From DATGKR01 sp035294565 (GTDB lineage Bacteria > Actinomycetota > Acidimicrobiia > Acidimicrobiales > Palsa-688): a DNA stretch of 13,174 nucleotides. The notes under the pieces are model-generated. The model made no database searches. It saw nothing but the letters and a program-made list of their open reading frames with translations, and was not told the DNA's origin. Below are positions 6,348 through 13,174 of the stretch, one piece after another (the first letter of the stretch is position 1; each line of letters opens with the position of its first letter). Both the position numbers and the translations under genes were made by a program. The DNA lies in the NCBI GenBank assembly GCA_035294565.1, contig DATGKR010000192.1, positions 1-13,174 of the forward strand. The letters run 5' to 3'.

Positions 6348-6853
6348 CCCAACCCGACCACGTCCCGATGCAGGCCACCGACCGGGTGCGCCCCTCGGTG
6401 CTGCTCCCCCCGCCGGGGCACTGGCACCCCGACCGCCCCGGCGACCTTGTCGAGCTCGAAGCACCCCAAGGACCGCGCTTCGGGGCCACCGGCCCGGACC
6501 TCGGGTACGGCCTCAAGCTGGCCCGCCGTTTCGAGGACCGCCTCGAGCTCGCCCCGGGAGAGCTGGCCGAGGACGCGGTGGCCGGCTGCTTCGCCTGCGG
6601 CTCGCGCCGCGCAGCATGGTTCGGTCGGGCGCCGGTCGTCTTCGACATGCAGTGGGCCTACACGCTGTGGGGTTTCCTCGGCGGGGCCCCCGACGACCTG
6701 CGCGAGTGGCGCCGGCGCCTGTTCGCCGGCGCCGCCGAGAGCTACTGGGAGCAGCGCCGGATCGTCGACGCCGTGAGGATCGAGACGCTCCCGTTGACGC
6801 CGGCGGAAGTGCGCCAGCGGCTCGGGGCGTGGAAGGAGCTTCTCATCGCATGA
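6344..6853 (+). CDS. Uncharacterised protein translationally coupled to cimA and acyl-CoA ligase
   Basis: A 169-residue soluble-looking protein that I cannot assign to a named family. The N-terminal third is Pro/Gly/His rich (PPPGHWHPDRPGDLVELEAPQG), followed by GPDLGYGLKLARRF. The middle has C82-x2-C85 and RRAAWFGRAP. The C-terminal half looks helical and contains WGFLGGAPDDLREWRRRLF and YWEQRRIVDAV, then LTPAEVRQRLG. No transmembrane segment or signal peptide is present. Two cysteines alone do not make a zinc site. It overlaps cimA upstream and the ligase downstream, each by ATGA, so its translation is tied to both. A role linked to the ligase is inferred from context only. Confidence 0.8.
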   Translation: MTQPDHVPMQATDRVRPSVLLPPPGHWHPDRPGDLVELEAPQGPRFGATGPDLGYGLKLARRFEDRLELAPGELAEDAVAGCFACGSRRAAWFGRAPVVFDMQWAYTLWGFLGGAPDDLREWRRRLFAGAAESYWEQRRIVDAVRIETLPLTPAEVRQRLGAWKELLIA

Positions 6854-8562
6854 AGACATCGGGGATGTCGGTCGCCGAAGCCGACGCCGCGCTCACCGCG
6901 CCGGGCCAGATGTTCGAGGTCGCCGAGACGGACATACGGGGGGTCCGCACCAGGATCTGGAAGAACGCCCCGCCCACGCTCGTGGACATCCTGCGGCTCA
7001 GCAGGGGCCACGCTGACAAGACTTTCATCGTCTACGAGGACGAGCACTACAGCTTCGAGGAGCACTTCGCCGCGTCGGCCCACGTGGCCAACCTCCTGCG
7101 CGACCGTTTCGGGGTCCGCAAGGGTGACCGCGTCGCCGTGGCCATGCGCAACTACCCGGAGTGGTCGATGGCGTTCTGGGGTGCGGCCGCCGCGGGGGCG
7201 GTCGTCGTACCCCTCAACGCGTGGTGGACGGCCGACGAGCTGCAGTTCGGCCTGGCGGACTCGGGGACGAAGGTGGTCTTCGCCGACGCCGACCGGGCGT
7301 CGCGCATAGCCACCCAGCGACGGTCGCTGCCCGACCTGTCGGCGGTCGTGGTCGCCCGGGCCAAGGAGGGGCCGGTCGACGACGGAGAGAGCGTGGTCGC
7401 CTGGGAGGAGCTCTTCGACGACGTCCCCGAAGGGGTGGACCTGCCGAGCGTCGAGCTGGGTCCCGAGGACGACGCGACCATCTTCTACACGTCGGGTACG
7501 ACCGGCCGCCCCAAGGGAGCCCTCGGCACCCACCGCAACATCTGCACCAACCCGATGAGCCTGATCTACGTGACCGTCAGGCAGGCTTTCCGGGCCGGCC
7601 AGCAGCCGCCGGACCCGGGTTCGGGGGAGCAGAACGCCTACCTGCTGTCGGTGCCGTTGTTCCACGCCACCGGCTGCCACTCGATCCTCGTCACCAACGC
7701 GATGGTCGGCGGCAAGCTGGTGATGATGTACCGCTGGGATGCGGGGCGGGCCCTGGAGCTGATAGAGCGGGAGCGGATAACCACCTTCGGCGGCGTCCCG
7801 ACCATGGTCCTGCAGGTCCTCGACCACCCAGACTTCGGAAAAAGAGACACTTCCAGTGTCAAGTCGGTCGGTTACGGTGGTGCGCCGGCGCCGCCGGAGC
7901 TGGCGAAGCGGATCAAGGAGCACTTCAACTCCAGCCCGGCATCCAACGGCTACGGGTTGACGGAGACCTCGTCGCTTTCGACGATGAACGCCGGCGACGA
8001 CTACCTGCGAAAGCCTGACAGCGTCGGCCCCCCGGTGCCGGTGGTCGAGGTCAAGGTGGTGGACGCAGAAGGGCGTGGGCTGCCCACCGGGGAGGTGGGG
8101 GAGCTCTGGATCAAGGGTCCGAACGTGGTGAAGGGCTACTGGAACCGCCCGGACGCCACCGCCGAGACGTTCACCGAAGGCTGGCTGCACACTGGCGACG
8201 TGGCCCGCATCGACGACGAGGGTTTCGTCTACATCGTCGACCGGGCGAAGGACATGCTCATCCGCGGCGGCGAGAACGTCTACTCGGTCGAGATCGAGGG
8301 CGTCCTCTACGAGCACCCGGCCGTCGCCGAGGTCGCTGTCATCGGGATCCCCCACCCGACGCTGGGCGAGGAGGTCGGCGCCGTGGTGACCTTGAAGCGC
8401 GGCGCGTCGGCCACCGAGGAAGAGCTGAAGCAGTTTGTCGCCGCCAGGCTGGCGGCGTTCAAGGTGCCGGCGAGGGTTTGGTTCTACGACGGGGAGCTGC
8501 CGCGCAACCCGGCGGGCAAGGTCCTGAAACGCGAGCTGCGCCAGGAGCTGATCGGCGCTTAG
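6850..8562 (+). CDS. AMP-dependent acyl-CoA synthetase (FadD-like)
   Basis: A 570-residue adenylate-forming (ANL) enzyme expected to activate a carboxylic acid with ATP and CoA to an acyl-CoA. Core motifs in order: YTSGTTGRPKGA (213-224, the ATP phosphate loop), SVPLFHATG, GYGLTE (367-372), HTGD (D450, binds ribose), the hinge region VDRAKDMLIRGGENVYSVEIE (R465) and PRNPAGKVLK, whose K557 is the adenylation lysine. All catalytic residues are present. The substrate is not readable; FadD-like medium or long acyl chains are plausible. The start is ATG 6850, overlapping the upstream stop as ATGA, with GGAAGGAG about 11 nt before it. It is the last gene of the cluster and its stop overlaps the convergent fabD stop (8559-8562). 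A perfect 6-bp inverted repeat (7846-7860) lies within the gene. Confidence 0.93.
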   Translation: MKTSGMSVAEADAALTAPGQMFEVAETDIRGVRTRIWKNAPPTLVDILRLSRGHADKTFIVYEDEHYSFEEHFAASAHVANLLRDRFGVRKGDRVAVAMRNYPEWSMAFWGAAAAGAVVVPLNAWWTADELQFGLADSGTKVVFADADRASRIATQRRSLPDLSAVVVARAKEGPVDDGESVVAWEELFDDVPEGVDLPSVELGPEDDATIFYTSGTTGRPKGALGTHRNICTNPMSLIYVTVRQAFRAGQQPPDPGSGEQNAYLLSVPLFHATGCHSILVTNAMVGGKLVMMYRWDAGRALELIERERITTFGGVPTMVLQVLDHPDFGKRDTSSVKSVGYGGAPAPPELAKRIKEHFNSSPASNGYGLTETSSLSTMNAGDDYLRKPDSVGPPVPVVEVKVVDAEGRGLPTGEVGELWIKGPNVVKGYWNRPDATAETFTEGWLHTGDVARIDDEGFVYIVDRAKDMLIRGGENVYSVEIEGVLYEHPAVAEVAVIGIPHPTLGEEVGAVVTLKRGASATEEELKQFVAARLAAFKVPARVWFYDGELPRNPAGKVLKRELRQELIGA

Positions 8563-9509
8563 GCGGAGGGAGCCGACGGGCTCGCCCGGCGCGCGGACTC
8601 GAGGAAGTCCTGCAGGCGGTCGAGGTCGGAGGGAGCCGAGACGTTCATCCTGACCGAGTCGGCGACGGTGCGTTTGACCATGCCGGAAAGCTCGGCGCCG
8701 GGCCCGAGCTCCAGGTAGTGCGTCACCCCGACGGCGCGAAGGGCGAGCAGCGACTCGCGCCATCGCACGGGGGAGGCCAGCTGCCTGGAGAGGAGCCCGG
8801 CGAAACCGTCGCGGTGCGCCGAGGCGTCCACGTTGGCGACGACGTCGACGTCGGCCGCGCCGAGCGCCGTGGCGGCGAGCGCCTCGTCGAGGAGGGCCTG
8901 CGCGGGCGCCATGAGGGGGGAGTGGAACGCCCCTCCAACGGGGAGGGGAAGGACCCTCTTGGCGCCGAGGGCCTTGGCGGCCTCGCCGGCCGCGGCGACC
9001 CCCTCGGGGGTGCCGGCGATCACCACCTGGCCCGGCGCGTTGTCGTTCGCCGGCCAGGCTCCCTCCACCCCCTCGCACGCCCTGGCCACCTGCTCGGCGT
9101 CTAGGCCGAGCACGGCCGCCATCGTCCCCGGATTGGCTTCGGCCGCGACCTGCATGGCTTCGCCGCGGCGGGCGACCAGCTCGGCTGCCGCCTCGAGGGT
9201 CGCCGCCCCTGCGGCCACGAGTGCTGTGTACTCGCCGAGGCTGTGGCCGGCGACGGCGGCGACCGGCAGGTACTCCACACCGCTGGTGCGCGCCGCTTGT
9301 AAGGCCACGACGCTGGCGCAGAAGGTGGCCAGCTGGGCGTTGCGGGTGGCCCTCAGCGTCTCGGCGTCGGCTTCGGTGAGCAGCGCGGCCACGTCGCGCC
9401 CGGCGGCCGCGGACACCCGCTCGACGAGCGCCCAGGCGGGGTGGTCCGTCCAGGGCTCTCCCATGCGGGGTCGCTGGGAGCCTTGGCCGGGAAAGAGCAG
9501 GGCGAGCAT
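8559..9509 (-). CDS. fabD: Malonyl-CoA:ACP transacylase
   Basis: A 316-residue FabD that moves malonyl groups from CoA to acyl-carrier protein for fatty acid synthesis. FPGQGSQ begins at residue 6, and GHSLGEY carries nucleophile S90. LVARRGEAMQ has the substrate-carboxylate arginine R115, and GGAFHSPLM gives the catalytic H196. ANDNAPGQVVIAG is the family signature between them. Length and spacing match the E. coli enzyme. The start is ATG 9509, since FabD proteins normally open directly with MLALLFPGQG; a TTG at 9542 would add 11 unusual residues. No strong Shine-Dalgarno is seen, and TATCTT at 9523-9518 could be a -10 for a nearly leaderless transcript. It stands alone, with no fabF or acpP in the window, and diverges from the acyl-CoA dehydrogenase across a shared palindrome. 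Confidence 0.95.
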   Translation of the reverse strand: MLALLFPGQGSQRPRMGEPWTDHPAWALVERVSAAAGRDVAALLTEADAETLRATRNAQLATFCASVVALQAARTSGVEYLPVAAVAGHSLGEYTALVAAGAATLEAAAELVARRGEAMQVAAEANPGTMAAVLGLDAEQVARACEGVEGAWPANDNAPGQVVIAGTPEGVAAAGEAAKALGAKRVLPLPVGGAFHSPLMAPAQALLDEALAATALGAADVDVVANVDASAHRDGFAGLLSRQLASPVRWRESLLALRAVGVTHYLELGPGAELSGMVKRTVADSVRMNVSAPSDLDRLQDFLESARRASPSAPSA

Positions 9510-9535
9510 GGCCGGCGAAGATACCGCGGCTTTCC

Positions 9536-9564
9536 GCGACAACTTTGCTAGGACGTCCTACAAT
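9536..9564 (+). promoter_or_regulatory. Predicted acyl-CoA dehydrogenase promoter with leaderless start
   Basis: TACAAT (9559-9564) is a good -10 box and GCGACA (9536-9541) a partial -35 with a 17-nt spacer. The start point would fall at about 9571-9572, on an in-frame GTG (9572). The transcript would then be leaderless and the ATG at 9566 would not be in the mRNA. There is no Shine-Dalgarno close to either start, which agrees with this reading. Confidence 0.55.
9549..9560. promoter_or_regulatory. 12-bp perfect palindrome, probable operator
   Basis: TAGGACGTCCTA is a perfect palindrome lying between the divergent fabD and acyl-CoA dehydrogenase genes. It overlaps the first two bases of the TACAAT -10 box, a typical position for a repressor site. 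It is shorter than many TetR sites but symmetrical to the base. The TetR-family gene at 12580-13170 is one candidate binder, but nothing in the sequence links them. Confidence 0.5.
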
Positions 9565-9565
9565 C

Positions 9566-10720
9566 ATGGTTGTGCAGCCGATCAGCCTGACCGAGGAACA
9601 GCGTGCGTTTCGCGCCGCCATCCGCCAGCTGGCGGAGGAGCGCTTCGCCCCGAGAGCCGCCGAGGTGGACGCCACCGGCGAGTTCCCCTGGGACAACTTC
9701 AAGGAGTGCGTGGCGATGGACCTGCCGGGGATGAGCATCCCCGAGGCCTATGGCGGCTCTGGAGCGGACCACGTGACGCAGGCGATCATGGTCGAGGAAC
9801 TGGCCCGGGTCTGCGCGTCCACCAGCTTGATGATGGGCGTCAACGGCCTGGCGATGACCCCGATCGTCAACTGGGCGTCGGAGGAGATCAAGGCGAGGTA
9901 CCTGCCGCGCGTGGCGAGCGGCGAGAGCCAGGGGAGCTACTGCCTATCTGAGGCGGACGCGGGCAGCGACGTGGCCGCCATGACCACCCGCGCGGTACGC
10001 GACGGGGACAGCTGGGTGCTGAACGGCCGGAAGCAGTGGATCACCAACGCCGGCATCTCCGACATCTACGTCGTGTTCGCCAAGACCGACCCGGCGGGGG
10101 GCGCCCACGGCATCTCCTGCTTCCTCGTCGAGAAGGCGATGGGCCTGCAGATCGGCAAGCTGGAGCGCAAGCTCGGGATCCACGGCAGCCCGACGGGGGA
10201 GGTGATCCTCGACGAGGTGAGGGTTCCCGCCGCGAACATGATCGGCGAGGAAGGCCAGGGCTTCACGATCGCCATGCACACCCTGGACCGGACCCGCCCG
10301 GCCATCGCCGCCCAGGCCGTCGGCATCGCCCAGGGGGCGATAGACACCGCCAGGGCCTACATGAAGGAGCGCAAGACCTTCGGCCGCCCCATAGCCGAGT
10401 ACCAGGGGCTGCAGTTCATGCTCGCCGACATGGCGATGCGGACCGAGGCGGCCAGGACGCTCACCTACCGCGCCTGCTCGGTGATCGACGAGGGCGACCC
10501 CGACGGCGAGCTCAACATGCTGGGGGCGATGGCCAAGTGCTTCGCCTCCGACACGGCCATGCAGGTGACGACCGACGCCGTGCAGCTGCTGGGCGGCAAC
10601 GGCTACACGACCGACTTCCCGGTGGAGCGGATGATGCGCGACGCCAAGATCACCCAGATCTACGAAGGCACCAACCAGATCCAGCGGATGGTGATAGCCC
10701 GCAACCTCCTGCGCCAGTAG
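9566..10720 (+). CDS. Acyl-CoA dehydrogenase
   Basis: A 384-residue FAD-dependent acyl-CoA dehydrogenase catalysing alpha,beta-desaturation of an acyl-CoA, with electrons passing to electron-transfer flavoprotein. YCLSEADAGSD and WITNAG are the flavin and substrate signatures, RKTFGRPIAEYQ lies in the C-terminal helical domain, and IYEGTNQIQRMVIARNLL ends the protein. E367 in YEGTNQ is the catalytic base, placed as in short-chain/butyryl-CoA dehydrogenases, so a short or branched-short acyl-CoA substrate is likely but not certain. The length is standard. I list ATG 9566; GTG 9572 is preferred if the -10 box TACAAT is used, while TTG 9545 overlaps the palindrome and is unlikely. It is single, with no etfAB nearby, and precedes the transporter pair by 66 nt. 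Confidence 0.95.
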   Translation: MVVQPISLTEEQRAFRAAIRQLAEERFAPRAAEVDATGEFPWDNFKECVAMDLPGMSIPEAYGGSGADHVTQAIMVEELARVCASTSLMMGVNGLAMTPIVNWASEEIKARYLPRVASGESQGSYCLSEADAGSDVAAMTTRAVRDGDSWVLNGRKQWITNAGISDIYVVFAKTDPAGGAHGISCFLVEKAMGLQIGKLERKLGIHGSPTGEVILDEVRVPAANMIGEEGQGFTIAMHTLDRTRPAIAAQAVGIAQGAIDTARAYMKERKTFGRPIAEYQGLQFMLADMAMRTEAARTLTYRACSVIDEGDPDGELNMLGAMAKCFASDTAMQVTTDAVQLLGGNGYTTDFPVERMMRDAKITQIYEGTNQIQRMVIARNLLRQ

Positions 10721-10786
10721 GGCCGGCGCGTTTGCGCTCCCCGCCGGGCGGGTAACCCGGTAGGTGGGCGTCGAGGAGGCTGCTCC

Positions 10787-11677
10787 ATGGTCTACCTGCT
10801 GGCCGTCGGGGCCGCCGTCTGCAACGCGATCGCGTCGATCCTCCAGCGGCGGGCGGCCGCCCCCGCCGGTGCCAGCCACGTGTCGGGGCTGAGGCTCCTG
10901 TGGTACCTGGCGCACCAGCGAGCATGGTTCGCTGGGATAGGCGCCCTGCTCGCCGCCTTCGGCTTCCAGGCAGGGGCGCTGGCGTTGGGCAGCGTCACCC
11001 AGGTCCAGCCGGTGCTCGCCACCGAATTGCTCTTCGCCTTGGCAATTCTGGTGCTGTGGTTCCACCGCCCGGTCGGGCCCTTGGAGTGGGGCGCGGGGGC
11101 GGCGATAGTCGCCGGGCTGGTCATGTTCTTGGTGGCTGGAGCGCCGACCCCCGGCCGGTCTGCGTCGGCTGGGGCCCCGGCCTGGGCGGCCGCAGGATCG
11201 GCGGTGCTGCTGGTGGTGCTGGTCGCCTGGCGGGTGGCTCGCGGCGGCTCGTCCAACCGCCAGGCAGCCGCGCTGGCGACGGCGGGCGGGACGATGTTCG
11301 CCTTCACCGCCGCGCTGATCGAGGCCCTCACCGCGGCCTTCGCCCACCGCGGCCTGGGTGCCTTCGCCGGCTGGACGCCGTGGTCGGTCGCCGCGTGCGG
11401 GCTGGCGGCGATGTGGCTGTCGAACAACGCCTTCGAGCGCGGCCCGGTGCCCGTAGCCCAGCCGCCGCTGACCATCGTCGACCCCTTGGTCAGCATCGCC
11501 CTGGGCGTGTCCCTTTTCGGGGTGACGCTCCGGACCGGGGTCTTCGTTGTCGTCGAGGCTCTCGGGCTGGTACTGCTCGCAGGCGGGGTCGTGGCCCTCA
11601 GCCGGTCGCCGCTGGCGTCGAGGGACCCCGACGAGGGCTCCCGGCTGCAGGGGCGGGGGACGGGGGACCGACAGTGA
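10787..11677 (+). CDS. DMT-superfamily (EamA/NIPA-like) membrane transporter, first of tandem pair
   Basis: A 296-residue integral membrane protein with about nine hydrophobic segments from residue 1 to 275 and a short hydrophilic tail. It follows the drug/metabolite transporter pattern of two repeated halves with small loops. The N-terminal helix VGAAVCNAIASILQRRAA and the VQPVLATELLFAL helix recall EamA and NIPA-like proteins. The substrate is unknown; efflux of a metabolite or a metal-ion role would both fit the superfamily. The start is ATG 10787, supported by GAGGAGG at 10773-10779. The stop is 10 nt before the second transporter, which is clearly similar, so they form an operon and perhaps a heteromer. 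Confidence 0.85.
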   Translation: MVYLLAVGAAVCNAIASILQRRAAAPAGASHVSGLRLLWYLAHQRAWFAGIGALLAAFGFQAGALALGSVTQVQPVLATELLFALAILVLWFHRPVGPLEWGAGAAIVAGLVMFLVAGAPTPGRSASAGAPAWAAAGSAVLLVVLVAWRVARGGSSNRQAAALATAGGTMFAFTAALIEALTAAFAHRGLGAFAGWTPWSVAACGLAAMWLSNNAFERGPVPVAQPPLTIVDPLVSIALGVSLFGVTLRTGVFVVVEALGLVLLAGGVVALSRSPLASRDPDEGSRLQGRGTGDRQ

Positions 11678-11687
11678 GGACCGAAGC

Positions 11688-12575
11688 TTGAACGTGACCG
11701 CCATCGGCATCGGGCTCGGCGCCGCCTTCTTCCTCGCCGTCGGGTTCGTCGTGCAGCAGCACGCCGCGTCGGAGGAGCCTCCCGAGGAGCGCCTGTCGTT
11801 CCGTCTGCTTTTGCACCTCGTCCGCCGGCCCGTGTGGCTGGCCGGCATCGGCGCCATGGTCGTCGGCCAGCTCCTCGGCGCCGCCGCGCTCAGCCAGGGC
11901 AGCCTCGCCCTGGTCGAGCCGGTCCTGGCCACCAACTTGCTCTTCGCCCTACCCCTGTCGGCCGTCTGGCGGCGCCGGCACCTCGGCGCGCGCGAATGGG
12001 CGGGGGCCGTGTCTCTCCTGGCCGGCCTGACGGCGTTCGTCGCGGCCGGAGACCCCTACGGCGGGCACACCACCAGGCTGCCGTGGCCCAACTGGGTTCT
12101 GGCGGGGGGCTCGATCGCCGCCGTCGCGGCGCTGCTGGTGCTCCTCGGCCGGCGCGTCGAGGGCGCCAAGCAGGCGACCCTCTGGGCCGCGGCGGCAGGA
12201 ACCCTCTACGGCTTGCAGGACGCGCTGACCCAGCGGACGATAGCTGCGTTCGGCTCCGGGGTCGCCGCGGCGATCGTCGACTGGCCCGTCTTCACCCTCT
12301 TCTTCGTCGCCGTCATAGGCCTCTTGATCGGCCAGTCGGCGTTCGAAGCGGCCCCGCTGGCCGCTTCGCTTCCGGCGATCACCGTCGCCGAGCCGGTGAC
12401 CGGCATCGCCTTCGGGGTCGGCGTCTTCGACGAGCACCTGGCTCTCGGCTGGCCGTACCTCCTGGTCGAGCTGGCAGGCCTTGCGGCGATGGTGGTCGGC
12501 GTCCTGCTCGTCGCCCGCTCGCCCCTGGTGACCGGCGCCGACCGGGAGGAGGAACGCGTCGAGGACGCAGCCTAG
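11688..12575 (+). CDS. DMT-superfamily membrane transporter, second of tandem pair
   Basis: A 295-residue paralogue of the upstream transporter with the same order of hydrophobic segments. Matching landmarks are GSLALVEPVLATNLLFAL against GSVTQVQPVLATELLFAL, QSAFEAAP against NNAFERGP, and the closing VELAGLAAMVVGVLLVARSPL against VEALGLVLLAGGVVALSRSPL. The chosen start is TTG 11688, because GAGGA (11676-11680) lies seven bases before it; GTG 11694 is two codons later and poorly spaced. Longer upstream frames overlap the first gene extensively and were not used. The charged tail (DREEERVEDAA) is likely cytoplasmic. It ends four bases before the convergent TetR gene stop. The substrate is unknown. 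Confidence 0.85.
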   Translation: MNVTAIGIGLGAAFFLAVGFVVQQHAASEEPPEERLSFRLLLHLVRRPVWLAGIGAMVVGQLLGAAALSQGSLALVEPVLATNLLFALPLSAVWRRRHLGAREWAGAVSLLAGLTAFVAAGDPYGGHTTRLPWPNWVLAGGSIAAVAALLVLLGRRVEGAKQATLWAAAAGTLYGLQDALTQRTIAAFGSGVAAAIVDWPVFTLFFVAVIGLLIGQSAFEAAPLAASLPAITVAEPVTGIAFGVGVFDEHLALGWPYLLVELAGLAAMVVGVLLVARSPLVTGADREEERVEDAA

Positions 12576-12579
12576 CTTC

Positions 12580-13170
12580 TCAGGCGGCGAGCAGCTTGGT
12601 GAGAGCCTGGATCCACGCGCGGCGGATTTGCGAACGCGACTTTCGGTGGTCGCGTGTCATCAGCTCGAAGCCGTCGAAGGACACGATCACCCCGACGATC
12701 GCGGCGAGGTCATCCGCCTCGGCCTTGGGGTGCTTGGACAGCTCCGGGGCGAACTGCTCGCGGATCTGGGTGTTGAGGAAGTCGCGGTATTCGTGGATGT
12801 CGTCGGCGAGGGTGGGGGCGTAGGGCGCCCGTGCCCGGGCGGTGCGCGCCGGCCCGGCGACCGCCTCGTTGAACTTGAGCCTGGCGTCGACGAAGCGGCG
12901 GATGCGCGCGTCGAGGGGCGTCGAGCCGGCTTCCGGAACGACCGCGAGGGGGCGCACCCGCTCGAAGTGGCGGCGGATGACCGACCTGCGCAGGTCGTCG
13001 AGGCCGTCGAAGTAGCGGAATATCGAGCGGGCCGAGAGCCCCGATTTGGCCGTGAGCTGCTCGATGGACGGGTCGGCGACGCCTTCGTCTATGAGCGCGA
13101 GCGCCGCCTCCACGACCTCGTCCCGGTTCCTCTCCCGCCTGGCTGTCCGGCCGTCGATCCTGCTCGTCAT
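12580..13170 (-). CDS. TetR-family transcriptional regulator
   Basis: A 196-residue one-component regulator. The N-terminal DNA-binding domain (about 12-60) has the helix-turn-helix SIEQLTAKSGLSARSIFRYFDGLDDL (35-60), with the hallmark FRYF in place of the common YYHF/YRYF. The remainder is an all-helical ligand-binding/dimer domain, with no sequence clue to the ligand. The ATG is at 13170, five bases inside the window end, so the promoter and any upstream ribosome site are outside view. It is convergent with the transporter pair (4-nt gap), so it does not share a promoter with it. Its natural target may be a divergent gene beyond the window. Confidence 0.92.
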   Translation of the reverse strand: MTSRIDGRTARRERNRDEVVEAALALIDEGVADPSIEQLTAKSGLSARSIFRYFDGLDDLRRSVIRRHFERVRPLAVVPEAGSTPLDARIRRFVDARLKFNEAVAGPARTARARAPYAPTLADDIHEYRDFLNTQIREQFAPELSKHPKAEADDLAAIVGVIVSFDGFELMTRDHRKSRSQIRRAWIQALTKLLAA

Positions 13171-13174
13171 GGGG

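Noticed and set aside
7846..7860. Perfect inverted repeat GACACT-TCC-AGTGTC with a nearby A-run inside the acyl-CoA ligase gene
   Set aside because: It lies within well-conserved coding sequence; no sign of function beyond chance symmetry.
6742..9738. Very long minus-strand open frame of about 1000 codons
   Set aside because: It runs antisense through the ligase and across fabD in another frame; the composition is typical GC-driven shadow with no domain motif.
10726..10760. Small hairpins GCGC-GTTT-GCGC and CCGGG-N7-CCCGG after the acyl-CoA dehydrogenase
   Set aside because: Stems of four and five pairs with no T tract are expected by chance at this GC content; not called as a terminator.
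9944..11935. Long minus-strand open frame opposite the acyl-CoA dehydrogenase and transporters
   Set aside because: It spans three clearly supported plus-strand genes and shows only low-complexity Gly/Arg/Pro/His content.

Overview
This is a very GC-rich chromosomal window with tight gene packing, many 4-nt ATGA overlaps and frequent GTG/TTG starts. Protein style and gene content point to a high-GC actinobacterium. I suspect an Acidimicrobiia-like lineage, but that is an impression from sequence style and I could not test it. I see no insertion sequence, CRISPR array, prophage or plasmid gene. The window reads as core or near-core chromosome.

Layout. (1) Positions 1-705, plus strand: the 3' end of an Fpg/Nei DNA glycosylase gene, translationally coupled to a small one-pass membrane protein. 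(2) Positions 729-2570, minus strand: greA, then tRNA-Gly(GCC), then a membrane-anchored SpoIIE/PP2C-type phosphatase. (3) Positions 2619-8562, plus strand: an apparent five-gene operon leuB-ilvE-cimA-unknown-acyl-CoA ligase, with gaps of 4 nt or less or overlaps throughout. (4) Positions 8559-9509, minus strand: fabD, convergent with the operon. (5) Positions 9566-10720, plus strand: an acyl-CoA dehydrogenase divergent from fabD. (6) Positions 10787-12575, plus strand: two tandem paralogous DMT-type membrane transporters. (7) Positions 12580-13170, minus strand: a TetR-family regulator.

The most striking element is the 2619-2838 leader of the biosynthetic operon. It appears to be a ribosome-mediated attenuator. 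A -35/-10 pair is placed so that transcription would start on a GTG. That GTG opens a 16-codon peptide (MPSRRRAVVMIGVIIE) with six Val/Ile residues in eight consecutive codons. The stop codon runs into a 9-bp hairpin (arms 1:2). This is followed by a strong GC hairpin with a T-rich tail (arms 3:4), and a mutually exclusive 2:3 pairing is available. CimA (pyruvate + acetyl-CoA to citramalate), LeuB (which also oxidises 3-methylmalate in this route) and IlvE (final transamination) together fit threonine-independent isoleucine synthesis. The leader contains Ile and Val but no Leu codons, which agrees with that reading.

A second regulatory site is a perfect 12-bp palindrome, TAGGACGTCCTA. It overlaps the probable -10 box of the acyl-CoA dehydrogenase in the fabD/acyl-CoA dehydrogenase divergent region. 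All calls come from reading the sequence. No database search or folding program was run.
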